This document shows, piece by piece, positions 42,086-52,901 of a DNA stretch of 64,000 nt. This stretch comes from Rhizobium sp. (lineage in GTDB: Bacteria; Pseudomonadota; Alphaproteobacteria; Rhizobiales; Rhizobiaceae). Within the stretch, counting starts at the first letter, position 1. Every line of letters begins with the position of its first letter. The stretch covers positions 1 to 64,000 of the forward strand of contig JAHHDR010000042.1 of the NCBI GenBank assembly GCA_019739215.1, written 5' to 3'. The notes beneath the pieces were generated by a model that was given only the letters and a program-made list of their open reading frames with translations, was not told the DNA's origin and searched no databases. The position numbers and the translations under genes are program-made.

Positions 42086-42152
42086 CCTGTCCTCCTGAAC
42101 ATCACTGTACGACAAGAATGCCGCGCGAAGCGCCGCCCCGCCTTGCGTTAGA

Positions 42153-43043
42153 TCAAGTCGCGTGCAGTTCCACGCCGAGCGCCCGGATGGCTTCGAGATC
42201 CCGGCGGAACTTCGACTCATAAGCCGCGATCAGCGCCGGATCGGTGATTTCCAGCTTCGGATTGGGCTCGTCGAACTGGAAATTGCGCACGAGCCTGCTC
42301 ATGCGCCTGATCTCGGGGCGGGTGAGATGCTCCTCAAGCAGGCTGATGACGTTGAGCCCCTTGATCGTCAGCGATGGCAGGATCTCGCGCTTGAGTTCCT
42401 CCTCGGCGACGACGAAATCCATATCCGGCGCCAGCAGGGCAAAGACCCGGTGCGGATCCTCCGCGAACCAGTCGTAGGTCCAGACCGTCAGCCGGTCCCG
42501 GCCGACAGCCTGGGCGAGATCGGCCACCAGTTCGGCCCAGCCACGACGCTCGGGCGAGAACTTCTCGACATATTTCTCGAAGGCAGGCGGCTTGCCCTTG
42601 GAGGCGAGTTGCAGCCAGGACGAGACGAGATAGTCCGGGTAGCTGCGGATGCAAATGAAATAGTGGGTGTCGTGCCCCGACAGGACACCCACCAGCATCC
42701 GCGCCCGCATGCCCGCCCAGGGATAGAGCCGGCCGAACAGATAGTTGGCGCCGATCGTCCCGGCGAGATTCTCGTCGGAGAGCAGGAATGTGTTGATCTG
42801 CCCGCTTTCGCGCATCAGTCGGTCCAGCTTGCGCCGCAACACGGGCCGCGTCAGGAAATCGCCAGATCGGATCGAACCAGGCGATGCGGTCGAAAGAGGT
42901 TGGTAAAACCGCCTGCGCACCGCCCATATGCCGGCCATGCCGAATCCCTTTCCCGGCCAAGGCCTGCCGGTTGTTGGCAAGCTGGCTCTGGATGAAGGTG
43001 GTGGCGGTCTTGTGAACGCCCAGATGGGAACGAGGACTTTCAT
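42153..43043 (-). pseudogene. Sulfotransferase-like protein, at least two frameshifts near the N-terminus
   Basis: N-terminus recoverable as MKVLVHLGVHKTATTFIQSQLANNRQALAGKG (PAPS-loop-like) by frame switching; rest in frame (ICIRSYPDYLVSSWLQL). Confidence 0.75.
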
Positions 43044-43206
43044 GCGGGTGGGATTTTCGGCTGATTTGGCGGATGGGACTCTATAGCGAGTGGCAGGCGG
43101 GTGCGATAGTCCCCCGAAGCGGCTTCGCGACGGAGAGCCATTCGCCAGACGGCACGCTGTCGTCAATGTTGCCTGCACGACACTGTCGTGTCATGATGTC
43201 CAGGTG

Positions 43207-43501
43207 AGCAGAGAGGCCCTTGTCGTGCGCACCAACAAATCGATCACGCTGACCCTCGGACGCCAGCAGCAAGTGCTGGATGCCATGGTCGAGGTCAGGC
43301 GACTTCGAGTCCCATAGTGAGGCGGTGCGGGCCGCTGTCCGCGCCTTGGAGCGCGAGCGCGAGGCCATAAACGCGGTCTGGCGCGCGAAAATCCAAGAAG
43401 CCCTGGCCGATCCGCGCCCGCCTATTCCGGCCAATGAGTTCTTCGACCGGATGCGAGCCTATCACGGGCAAAGCGTGAAGGTCGCCAAGCGTGGCGAATA
43501 A
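43207..43501 (+). pseudogene. parD: ParD-like antitoxin, one frameshift
   Basis: VVRTNKSITLTLGRQQQVLDAMVE / SGDFESHSEAVRAAVRALERERE. Confidence 0.75.
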
Positions 43502-43798
43502 GGTCGTATTTCGGGAAACGGCGCTGACGGATCTCGAAGGCATCTACGATCGCATAGCCCAAGCCGCCGGGCATGATCGGGCCTACGCCTATGTCGGCCG
43601 GATCGAAGCCGCCTGCATGTCACTCGCGACATTCCCGGAGCGGGGCACGGTGCGCACGCATAATTCATCCGGGCCTACGCATAATCGGGTTCGAGCATAG
43701 CGCGTCGATCGGTTTTCGTCGTCCGTGACGGCATCGTCGATATTCTCCGAATCCTGCCGAGGGGCATGGACTTTCCCGAAACGTGGCCGAGCGAGTAG
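43491..43798 (+). pseudogene. parE: ParE/RelE-type toxin, frameshifted
   Basis: VVFRETALTDLEGIYDRIAQAAGHDRAYAYVGRIEAACMSLATFPERGTVRT, then GLRIIGFEHSAS and VFVVRDGIVDILRILPRG in other frames. Confidence 0.75.
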
Positions 43799-43958
43799 AG
43801 AGGATGCAGGCAGTTGCGGGGACGTGAGCACGGCGGAACTCATCCCATCATCTTGCATTCCCGCGCCGTCATGGCTAAACGCTTGGCTCCAAGAGAAACC
43901 CGGGAAATCTGGGCGGGAGCGGATCAACCGGGCCGCTTGTCGAAGTCGATCGGTCCTG

Positions 43959-45808
43959 ATGGCGAAAATCACGTTCATAATCCTGGCGCATGAAAATGCC
44001 GACCATGTCGCCGACCTTGCCAGCCTGCTCACCGAATGGGATCCGCATGCCAATGCGGTCATCCACTACGACCTCAACGCGCCCGCCAAGCAGTTCGAAC
44101 GGCTCAAGATGCGGGTTGCGGATTCCAAGAAGATATTCCCTCGTCAAGGACCGGCTGAAATGCGGCTGGGGCAATTTCAGCCTGGTCGATGCCGTGGTCC
44201 GCTCGCTGCGCGTCATCCGCCGGGAGAAGCTCGATTGCGATCGGGTGATGCTGATATCAGGCGCGTGCATGCCGATCCGGCCGCTTAGGGAACTGTCGCA
44301 GTTTCTCGATGCTCATCCAAAGACTGAATTCATCGAAGCCTATGATTCCAACTGGATGATCGGCGGTCTTCGCAAGGAACGTTATCAGTACTGGCATTTC
44401 TTCAACCACCAGACGCACCAGAAGCTGTTCAACTGGCATTTCCAGCTGCAACGGATGTTCTGGCCGAAGCGGCGATTTCCGCGTTCGCTCGAGCCGCGTT
44501 TCGGGTCGCAATGGTGGTGCCTGTCGTGGAAGCTGTGCGAAAAAATCCTGGATCATATCCAGAAGCATCCGCTGACCTATTTCTTCTTCTCCACGACCTG
44601 GATTCCGGACGAGCTCTACTTCCAGGACCATGGCCTTCAAGTTCACGCATATCGACAACCTGGCGCGGCGCAACCTGACCTTCTTCCACTTCAACGACTG
44701 GGGCAAGCCGATCGTGCTTCTCGACGACCATATCGAGATGCTGCGCGACCTCCCCTTCTTCTTCGCCCGCAAGGTCTCGTCCTCGGCGAAGAAGCTGCGG
44801 GCGCACCTGGTCGAGACGGCCAGGGGGCCGGCGCCGGCGGAGCCGCTGAAGATCGATTTCAACACCCGCTACGCCTTCCCCTACAAGGAGAAGATCGCAG
44901 CGCTGCCAAAGGCATCGCCGCTCACGCCCGCCCTGTTCCAGCATCGCAATACCGGGCTGTGGTCCGACATCCTGGAGAATTGCCCGAAGAGCTTCGCGAT
45001 TCTCTACGGGCCGCCGAAGCTTGTGCGCCGGGCGTCGGACGCGATCCGCGACGTGGCCGGCCTGACGGTGCTCGGCCGCGTGTTGCATCCGGCCAAGGTG
45101 GATTTCGGATCCGACGTGAGAGTGTTCCGCGGGCTGCATGCCGATGATGACCTGATCCGCGACTTCGACCGGCCGGCCTATTTCGCGCGCATCCTCGACC
45201 GGATCGACGACCTGCCCGTGATCGAACTCTGCCCTGGCGACGATCCCTCGGGCGAGATGGCGCTGATGCTGAGCCGCAATGCGATCGTGCTGCCTGTGAT
45301 GCCCGAGCATGACACCGACATCATGCGCCAGCTCTACTGGACGCTGACGATCGGCGGCGGTGTTGCGCGCGGTGCGGCGGCGACCCCGGTCCAGAGCTTC
45401 CGTGCCATGCAGTCGGCCATCGAGACGATCGTGCCCGCCGACTACCGGCTTAGGACCGACGCCTATCTCAAGACCGCAAACATGACCGCAGAGACCTCCC
45501 CCGAGGACTGGCAGACGGCGCTCCGCTTTCGCCATGGTGACGCCGTGCGGCCGCTGACGGGAGCGCTGCCGGCGATGGAGCAGGCGATCAACACGATCAG
45601 CGCCGACGAGATGGTCGCCGACCTGCCGGACGACTGGCGCCGGTCGGTCAGCACGCTGTCGGATCTCCACGCGCGCTGGCGGCTGCTGAAGCTGAACTTC
45701 CCCGTGGCGCTGCCGGAGCTCTTCACGTCAGGCCTCGAGCTGCAGTCCAATGCGCGTCACATCGGCAATTCCGAACTGACCGAAGCCTCGCGGGGGGTGG
45801 GACAGTGA
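43959..45808 (+). pseudogene. Core-2/I-branching beta-1,6-GlcNAc-transferase family glycosyltransferase with C-terminal extension; two frameshifts (near 44140 and 44630)
   Basis: MAKITFIILAHENADHVADLASLLTEWDPHANAVIHYD... / DRVMLISGACMPIRPLRELSQFLDAHPKTEFIEAYD... / FTHIDNLARRNLTFFHFNDWGKP. Confidence 0.85.
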
Positions 45809-46806
45809 AAGTAAGCCAGATCTTCTCGATGGTCACCAACCAGATCAGCTACCAGATGCGGCTCAGGCGCTTCGGCAAGCAGCTGAAGCTGAAGGTCGAC
45901 CGGACCAAGGATTTCAGGAAGAGCGACGTGCTGCTCTTCATGTGCCTGAGGAACGAACTCTTCCGCCTTCCCTATTTCGTCGACTATTACCGCAAGCTCG
46001 GCGTCAACCAGTTCCTCATCATCGACAACGATTCGACCGATGGCATCCAGGAGTGGGCGCGGAGCCAGCCCGACGTGACGCTGTGGCACACCAAGGCCAG
46101 CTACAAGGCGTCGAACTTCGGCATGGAATGGTGCAATTTCCTGCTCAGGAAATTCGGCACCGGCCATCTCTGCGTCACCGTCGATCCCGACGAGTTCCTC
46201 GTCTATCCCTGCATGGAGAGCCGCAACCTCCGGGAACTCGGCGAATATATGCGCATGGAAAAGCGCGAGGCGTTCCATGTCGTGATGCTGGACGCCTATT
46301 CCGACAGGCCGCTCAACGAGACCGTCTACAGGTCCGGCGACAATCCATGGGATATCGCGCCGTTCTTCGACCGCGACGGCTATGTGCAGGTCGGGACCCG
46401 GAACATGCCGACCTTCACCCGGGGCGGACCACGCATGCGGGTGCACAACCGGCGCGACCCGGCCAAGTCGCCGGCGCTCAACAAGATCCCCGTCGTCTGG
46501 TGGCGGTGGAACTTCCGCTATGTCAGCTCGATGCACGACATCAAGCCGATGCGGCTGATGCGGGTTCAGGACCGGTTCAACCCGACGCCGACAGGGGCGC
46601 TTTTCCATTTCAAGTTCTTCGCCAGCCTCAAGGACAAGGCGTCGGAGGAGATGAACCGCAAGGAGCATTTCTCCGGCGGCGCCGAATACGAGCGCTATGT
46701 GCGGGAGAACCGGGAAGTGCTGTTCGAGGATGGCGTAAGCGTGAAATACGAATCGCCCGAGCAGTTGATCCATCTGGGTCTGATGTGCCGTGGGAACTGG
46801 CTCTGA
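45805..46806 (+). CDS. Glycosyltransferase family 2/92-like
   Basis: LLFMCLRNELFRLPYFVDYYRKLGVNQFLIIDNDSTDGIQEW...VTVDPDEFLVYP. Confidence 0.87.
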   Translation: MKVSQIFSMVTNQISYQMRLRRFGKQLKLKVDRTKDFRKSDVLLFMCLRNELFRLPYFVDYYRKLGVNQFLIIDNDSTDGIQEWARSQPDVTLWHTKASYKASNFGMEWCNFLLRKFGTGHLCVTVDPDEFLVYPCMESRNLRELGEYMRMEKREAFHVVMLDAYSDRPLNETVYRSGDNPWDIAPFFDRDGYVQVGTRNMPTFTRGGPRMRVHNRRDPAKSPALNKIPVVWWRWNFRYVSSMHDIKPMRLMRVQDRFNPTPTGALFHFKFFASLKDKASEEMNRKEHFSGGAEYERYVRENREVLFEDGVSVKYESPEQLIHLGLMCRGNWL

Positions 46807-46807
46807 G

Positions 46808-47776
46808 ATGTTCTGGAAGAAGCGCGCGACGACGGGCGGACGGCTGACGCTCCATATCGGTATCCACCGGACGGGAACGACCGGGCTGCAACGCGGGCTC
46901 GCCGCCAACCGCGACCGGCTGAAGGCACAGGGCAAGTGCTATGCGTTCCAGGGCACCAATCACCAGGACATCGCCTGGGCGCTCCATCGCGGCAAGATGA
47001 GCGGCAAGGATCTGGTCAGGAAGCTGGAGGCTCATGCCGGCGAGCGCCATATCATCCTGAGCGGCGAGGATTTCTGCATCCATCGCGACCTCGGCTGGCT
47101 GGCGCCGCTGAAGGCGGTCTACGACGTCGAAGCGATCGTCTATCTCCGGCGACAGGACCACTGGCTGATGAGTTGGTACAACCAGCATGTCAAATGGCCG
47201 TTCTCGAAGCGGCATTCGGTGATGACGCCGCGGGAATTCCTCGGCTGCCTCGACGAATTCTACTGGCTCGATTTCGACAGCATGCTTGGTCTCTGGGACG
47301 GCGCGCTCGGGCGCGACAAGGTGCAGGTCCGCATTATCGAGAAGGGTCAGGTGACCGATGCCATTGGCGATTTCTTCGCGCTGACCGGGATAGACGGCTC
47401 GACGCTCGAAATGACGGACGCGCTGCAGAACGACAGCCTGCCGACGGAGATGCTGGAATATGTCCGCGCGGCCGGCATGTACGATATCAGGAACCCGGAG
47501 CGGGTGGCGATCATCGAATTTCTGCAGGCTGCCGCAAAATCGGCGGGGTGCAACGCCAGGACGCTCTATACCGCTGCCGAACGGCAGTCGGTGCTGGACC
47601 GGTTCGCTCAATCGAACGCGGCAGTGGCAAGACACTGGTTCGGCCGCGATGCACTGTTCCTCGAGAGCCCGCCCGACGATGGCGGGCTTTACATCGAGGG
47701 CACGCTGGCCGCGCGGGGCGATTACGACGACCTGATGCGGCACGCGATCGGCGCGCTCGGCAGGGAACACAAGTAG
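46808..47776 (+). CDS. Sulfotransferase-like P-loop protein
   Basis: LTLHIGIHRTGTTGLQRGLAANRDRL...HIILSGEDFCIH...VYLRRQDHWLMSWYNQHVK. Confidence 0.7.
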   Translation: MFWKKRATTGGRLTLHIGIHRTGTTGLQRGLAANRDRLKAQGKCYAFQGTNHQDIAWALHRGKMSGKDLVRKLEAHAGERHIILSGEDFCIHRDLGWLAPLKAVYDVEAIVYLRRQDHWLMSWYNQHVKWPFSKRHSVMTPREFLGCLDEFYWLDFDSMLGLWDGALGRDKVQVRIIEKGQVTDAIGDFFALTGIDGSTLEMTDALQNDSLPTEMLEYVRAAGMYDIRNPERVAIIEFLQAAAKSAGCNARTLYTAAERQSVLDRFAQSNAAVARHWFGRDALFLESPPDDGGLYIEGTLAARGDYDDLMRHAIGALGREHK

Positions 47777-47840
47777 CGCGCAGTCGCGCGGAACACAGGC
47801 GGCGCGAGATCGCGCGCGTTCGAGGTTTGGGGACGACGAC

Positions 47841-48689
47841 ATGGCAATGCCTGACTTCATCGGGATCGGGGCGCAGAAGGCCGGCACGACCTGGCTTTAC
47901 GACATGCTGGCCCAAAATCCCTCGATCTGGCTGCCGCCGCTCAAGGAAGTGCATTTCTTCGACTATCTCGACGCACCGCCGGCGCGGCGCCTGAAGCGGG
48001 CCGCGCATATCGAGAAGGTGGCCGGACGGCTCGAGCGCGGCAAGCTCGACAAGGGGTCGGAAGGCGACGGCGCGGCCAAGGCCGCGCACTTGCGCAGCCT
48101 GGTTGGTGATCACCTGCTGACACAGGACTGGTACGGCTCGATCTTCGATTATCCCGATGCGAAGGGGCGCGTGACGGGAGAGATCACCCCGGCCTATCTC
48201 GAACTCGACGAGAAGGGCATGGCGACGTTGTCGGACATGCTGCCGAAGACGAGGTTCGTGCTGATCATCCGCGAGCCGGCCGCCCGGACGATGTCGCAGC
48301 TCAAGATGGCTGTGGCGCGGTCGAAGGCCGATCCATCCGGCGGCACCAAGGACTGGGCCTTCTTCCTCAAGAAGATCAAGACCAATACCCGCGGCAACTA
48401 CCAGACCGCGATTCCGCTCTGGCAGCAGTCGGTCGGCGCCGAACGGCTGCTGATCCGCCCGTTCGGCATGGTCCGCCACCAGCCGGCGGCCCTGATCCGC
48501 GAAATCGAGGCCTTTATCGGCGCAGAGCATTTCGACAGCTACACGGACATGAGCGAGCCTAGCCACAAGACCAAGGAGGTCGCGGCGGTTCCGGACTGGG
48601 TGGCCCGGGAAGTCGAAGAGATGGCTGCGCCGCAGAAGGACTATCTGATTGAAGCCTTCGGCGAAGAATTCTACAAGAACACGCGCTGA
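47841..48689 (+). CDS. Sulfotransferase domain protein
   Basis: FIGIGAQKAGTTWLYDMLAQNPSIWLPPLKEVHFFDY (5'-PSB loop); LIIREPAARTMSQLKMA (3'-PB motif). Confidence 0.9.
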   Translation: MAMPDFIGIGAQKAGTTWLYDMLAQNPSIWLPPLKEVHFFDYLDAPPARRLKRAAHIEKVAGRLERGKLDKGSEGDGAAKAAHLRSLVGDHLLTQDWYGSIFDYPDAKGRVTGEITPAYLELDEKGMATLSDMLPKTRFVLIIREPAARTMSQLKMAVARSKADPSGGTKDWAFFLKKIKTNTRGNYQTAIPLWQQSVGAERLLIRPFGMVRHQPAALIREIEAFIGAEHFDSYTDMSEPSHKTKEVAAVPDWVAREVEEMAAPQKDYLIEAFGEEFYKNTR

Positions 48690-48715
48690 CGGCGCCCAAG
48701 ATGACAGGTGAGACG

Positions 48716-49432
48716 ATGGATAAATATGGATTGCTCCATATCGGCAAGACGGGCGGCACCGCCGCCAATGCCGTGATCAAGGCCAACAACAAGCGGGATG
48801 TGGGCGAAAAGGTCAATTGCTACAAGCACAAGATCGGCCTGCGCGACGTTCATAACGACGACATGTGCGAGCGGCTGATGTTCTTCATCCGCGAGCCTGT
48901 GTCGCGCTACATCTCCGCCTTCAACAGCCGCCTGCGCATGGGCGCTCCGCGCCATCACGGCGAATGGAGCCCGCGCGAGGAGGTCGCCTTCGCCCATTTC
49001 AAGACGCCGAACCAACTGGCCGAGGCGCTGAGCTCCGAGGATGTGGAAACGCGCGAGCTTGCCGTCGGCGCCATGATGGGCATCCGGCATCTGCGCCGCG
49101 CCTATGAGCACTATCTCGATTCCGTCGCCCTGCTCGAGAAAGACAAGGACCGGATCTATTTCATTGCCGCCACCGAGACCTTCACGCCCGACTTCGACCT
49201 GATGCGCAAGTTTCTCGGCGTGGCGCCCGACATCGAACTGCCCACGGACGACTATGGCGCGCATCGCACGCCCGATGGCTTCGAGAAGACGGTGTCCGAA
49301 CTCGGCCGCAAGAACGTGCAGGATTACTACAAGACCGACTACGAGATCTATAACTGGTGCGTGAAGCGGCGCGAGGAACTGGTCAAGCTGCGCACCGCCG
49401 AGCTTGAAGACAAGGCTGCGGCCGCGCAATGA
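48716..49432 (+). CDS. Sulfotransferase-2-like protein
   Basis: GLLHIGKTGGTAANAVIKANNK...LMFFIREPVSRYISAFNSRLR. Confidence 0.8.
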   Translation: MDKYGLLHIGKTGGTAANAVIKANNKRDVGEKVNCYKHKIGLRDVHNDDMCERLMFFIREPVSRYISAFNSRLRMGAPRHHGEWSPREEVAFAHFKTPNQLAEALSSEDVETRELAVGAMMGIRHLRRAYEHYLDSVALLEKDKDRIYFIAATETFTPDFDLMRKFLGVAPDIELPTDDYGAHRTPDGFEKTVSELGRKNVQDYYKTDYEIYNWCVKRREELVKLRTAELEDKAAAAQ

Positions 49433-50130
49433 TCTTCCTCTATCACGCCCGGCTGGTGATCCTTAGCCAGCCGAAGACCGGGACCACGGCGCTCGACAAC
49501 GCGCTGGCGCCACGCGCCTCGATCACGGTCAACAACCCGCCGCAGCTCAAGCACATGCAGTACCGCAAGTTCATGCGGTTCGTGGCGCCGTGGATCAAGG
49601 CGCAGGCGGGGCTCGACCGGGCCGATTACGAGGTCGTGTCTGTGATGCGCGAGCCGGTCGACTGGCTCGGCAGCTGGTATCGCTACCGCACGCGCGACGC
49701 GCTGAAGGACGCCAGCAACAAGAAGCAGCGTGGCAACTATACCGGCAATGTCAGCTTCGAGGGCTTCGTCCAGGAAGTGCTGAAACCCAAGGCCGAACGC
49801 CAGAGCTTCGCCCATCTCGGCAGCCCCTGCGGCGTGGCGCTCAAGGGCAATGGCGGCATCGGCTGCGACCGGATCTATCCCTACGAGGATCTTTCTGGCC
49901 TCTACCATCTGATCGAGGAGCGCACCAAGAAGCCGGTGGAACTCGCCAAGATGAACGTTTCGCCCGAGGGCGACATGACGCTGTCGCCGGAGACGCGCGC
50001 CAGGCTGATGGAGCAATGGGCCTTCGTCTTTGACCTGCATTCGAGTCTCAGCCGAGATGGAAGTCTCGATGCGCGTTTCAAGATTGCGGGGGATGACGGC
50101 GAAGATGACGAGGAAGCGGTGGTGGCGTGA
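49429..50130 (+). CDS. Sulfotransferase-like protein
   Basis: LVILSQPKTGTTALDNALAP...VVSVMREPVDWLGSWYRYRTR. Confidence 0.72.
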   Translation: MIFLYHARLVILSQPKTGTTALDNALAPRASITVNNPPQLKHMQYRKFMRFVAPWIKAQAGLDRADYEVVSVMREPVDWLGSWYRYRTRDALKDASNKKQRGNYTGNVSFEGFVQEVLKPKAERQSFAHLGSPCGVALKGNGGIGCDRIYPYEDLSGLYHLIEERTKKPVELAKMNVSPEGDMTLSPETRARLMEQWAFVFDLHSSLSRDGSLDARFKIAGDDGEDDEEAVVA

Positions 50131-50159
50131 GGCGGCGGTTGACGCTTCTGGTCGTCAGC

Positions 50160-50360
50160 ACCCCTCACCAAGCGCGTCCAGCATTCGCCTTCGGCTGATG
50201 CGGACTTGCTATCCTCTCCCACAGGGGGAGAGATAGGTTGCCTCAATTGCCGGCCTCGCTTGAGGCGAAACGGTGCTGCGGGGTTGCCTCTCCCCTTGTG
50301 GGAGAGGATACGAAGGCCGGGTGAACGATAGTGAGCCCATGGCCGAAGTTGGTGAGGGGT
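50160..50360. repeat. Intergenic palindromic (MITE/REP-like) element with 12-bp terminal inverted repeats
   Basis: ACCCCTCACCAA (50160-50171) / TTGGTGAGGGGT (50349-50360), with nested TATCCTCTCCCAC (50210-50222) / GTGGGAGAGGATA (50298-50310). Confidence 0.7.
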
Positions 50361-50373
50361 AACTTCCCCCACC

Positions 50374-51225
50374 TCATCCCACAAACGCAACCTGCGGAAA
50401 TCGCTCGCGGATGGTTGCAAGGTCGCTCTTGAACTGTGCCTTCATGCCCTCCTTCGTCCCAGACAAATGCGGGTCGAAAGCGGGGTAGTCCGCGCCCTTG
50501 GGCAGGTTGCGGGCGATCGGGTTGATCAGCTTCTTCATCTCGGCATGGCTGAGCTTGCCGCTCAAGGCCTCGAAGGCGCGGACGGCGACTTCGGAGAAGG
50601 ATTCGCGCACCGGGCCTTCTGGATTGTGGAAGATGTCCGGGTCGAAACCCAGCATCGCCTGGAACACGTCCTTCTCGATCTTGCGGAAGTTGCCGAAGTC
50701 CCAGACGGTGAGCCTGGCGCCCGGCACGACGGTGAAGATGTCCTCGATGACGCGGACCCAGCTGAAGCCCGAGGCATCGTAGATCCTGAGATAATCCTCG
50801 AATTTCAGGAACTCGCGGTGACGGATATACTCGCTGTACATCGAGACCGTGAAGCCGGAATATTCGCGGAGCGCGAGATAGATTTCGGGCTGATCGTTGC
50901 CAAGCAACTGGCAGGCCCGCGCCAGCCGCTGCTGCGCCCGGATGTAATAGTGGCCCTCGCGCACGATGTCGCCGGGCACGCCCATGATGTTCTCCTCGGA
51001 TACGAGGATGTTCATGGCGCGCGCGGTGCCGCGCAGTTCGCGGATCCACTCGCTCTCGCGGGTCACGTTCTCGTTGAGCAGCGGCGTGAATTCCTTGCGG
51101 AAGACGTCGAGCGGATCGTAATGGATGTTGCGCCGGTTCAGAAGGTCGACATTGAGCGCCAGCTTCTTCTGCATGTAGGAGGTGGCGGTCTTGTGTGCAC
51201 CGATGTGCATGATCATGCGCGGCAT
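50374..51225 (-). CDS. Sulfotransferase-like protein
   Basis: MPRMIMHIGAHKTATSYMQKKLALNVDLL...IYLALREYSGFTVSMYSEYIRH. Confidence 0.7.
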   Translation of the reverse strand: MPRMIMHIGAHKTATSYMQKKLALNVDLLNRRNIHYDPLDVFRKEFTPLLNENVTRESEWIRELRGTARAMNILVSEENIMGVPGDIVREGHYYIRAQQRLARACQLLGNDQPEIYLALREYSGFTVSMYSEYIRHREFLKFEDYLRIYDASGFSWVRVIEDIFTVVPGARLTVWDFGNFRKIEKDVFQAMLGFDPDIFHNPEGPVRESFSEVAVRAFEALSGKLSHAEMKKLINPIARNLPKGADYPAFDPHLSGTKEGMKAQFKSDLATIRERFPQVAFVG

Positions 51226-51304
51226 GGATGAACCCGTGTTGAGCCCGGCGGGCGAATGAGGGGTTTCGATTAATACGGCCCCGGGCCGATAGCAAGCCGC
51301 AGGC

Positions 51305-52765
51305 TCAATAACCCGAGAGCCATCGCCTGATCCGGATGAGGAGCGGCGACTTCTTCTTCCTGCCCGGCCGGGTCCGCTTGTCCTTGGTGATGACCTGCGC
51401 GCGACCGAAGCTCGCAAAGAGCGGGGCTGCGGCATCCTGCTGCGGCGGGATGGTGCCAGAGGCGAGGCGCGGCAGGGCCGGCAGCGTGATGTCCTGCCAA
51501 TGGGCCATCAGGGTGCGGCCGGAGGCGTTGGCGATGACCTTTGAGATGCCGGAGGCCGCGACATGGCCGTCCTTGCCGCGGAAGACCACCCGGCCCGAGG
51601 CATCCGGCGCCTGCAGCCAGAAGATATGGGCCGACGGCGGCAGGTGCGGCATCAGGTCGCCGGGATTTCCGACCAGCGACGGCGCCACCATGACGTGGGT
51701 GACGCCTGCCGGGTCGAATTTCCACAGTCGCTTGCCCGCCTGCGCATAGTTGCGGGCGCGAATGGCGCGGTAGCCGGCGCTCATCGGCAGCATCTGCCGC
51801 AGGAGCAGAAGGTCCCGGTCGGTGCGGTAGACGACCAGCCACCGGCCGCCCCCGCCGGCGAGGTGGGCGAGCGGCATGGGCTGCTCGCCGGTGCGGTCGA
51901 AGCGCTTCATCACCCGCTTGAGCAGGCGGAAATTGCGGCCGGGGCGGAAATAGCCCTTCTCCTGGCGGCGCGGGTGCCAGAGGTGGACGAGATGGATGCC
52001 GGATGGCAGGAGATCGAGCCCGTAGAGCGCGAAGAAGGGGCGGAAGCCCCAGTAGTGCCTGACATTGTTGTCCTTGTAATCGGTAAAGTAGTCATGCGGC
52101 CGCGGCCCCCTGGGCGCGAGCGTGGCGAGGCGGTGCAACAGGTCGTAATCCTCGGCGCCATGGCCGGTGAAGCGCGGATCATGGCCGCCAAGCGAGAGAT
52201 AGTGATGGCGGTTCACGACCATCGCCGAACTGCCATAGGCGACCGACTGGATGCGCAAGCGATCCGCCTCCAGTTCCTCGACCGTCAGGCTGCCGCCGAA
52301 GGGCCGGGCGTCATCGCCCGCTGCCAGCCATGCGCGCGTCCCCTCCTCGGTGAGAAACAGGACGGGCACGCAGAAGAAGTCGAACAGGTTCTCCGCGAGG
52401 CGGCGTCGCATGGCTTCGGCATGGATGGCGCGATACATTGCCTCGGTGCCGAAGAAATCGATGTCGTTGAAGATGATGACCGGCGACGTCGCCATCTGGA
52501 CGCCGAAGTCGCGCGCCTTGCCGATCGAGAACAGCGGATGTGGCGACGGATGCCTGACGACGCGGATGCCGTCCTTTTCGGCTGCATCGAGCGGTGCCCG
52601 ATGGGCGGGTGGAGTGCCGTAGTCGGAGATCAGGATCTCGAACAGGTCCCGCGGCACGGTGGCGCAGATTCGGGCGAGCCGTGCGGCGCCTTCATGGGTG
52701 GCACCGGTCAGCCGGATCGGTATGATGAGCGCAATCTTGTCGGTCATTTCCATGCGTTGGGCCAT
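51305..52765 (-). CDS. Glycosyltransferase (GT2/galactosyltransferase-C type)
   Basis: IALIIPIRLTGATHEG...SIGKARDFGVQMATSPVIIFNDIDFF...GGHDPRFTGHGAEDYDLLHRL. Confidence 0.85.
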   Translation of the reverse strand: MAQRMEMTDKIALIIPIRLTGATHEGAARLARICATVPRDLFEILISDYGTPPAHRAPLDAAEKDGIRVVRHPSPHPLFSIGKARDFGVQMATSPVIIFNDIDFFGTEAMYRAIHAEAMRRRLAENLFDFFCVPVLFLTEEGTRAWLAAGDDARPFGGSLTVEELEADRLRIQSVAYGSSAMVVNRHHYLSLGGHDPRFTGHGAEDYDLLHRLATLAPRGPRPHDYFTDYKDNNVRHYWGFRPFFALYGLDLLPSGIHLVHLWHPRRQEKGYFRPGRNFRLLKRVMKRFDRTGEQPMPLAHLAGGGGRWLVVYRTDRDLLLLRQMLPMSAGYRAIRARNYAQAGKRLWKFDPAGVTHVMVAPSLVGNPGDLMPHLPPSAHIFWLQAPDASGRVVFRGKDGHVAASGISKVIANASGRTLMAHWQDITLPALPRLASGTIPPQQDAAAPLFASFGRAQVITKDKRTRPGRKKKSPLLIRIRRWLSGY

Positions 52766-52901
52766 GTCCCGCCAGGGAATCCTGATCGAAGAACCGTCTA
52801 CACGAATTCCACGCGACGGTAAGCCGGAATGCGCCGCCGTTCACGCTCCCGCCGTTTCTGTAATTAAATTCATATTGTTGGCACAATGAATTTATAATAG
52901 A

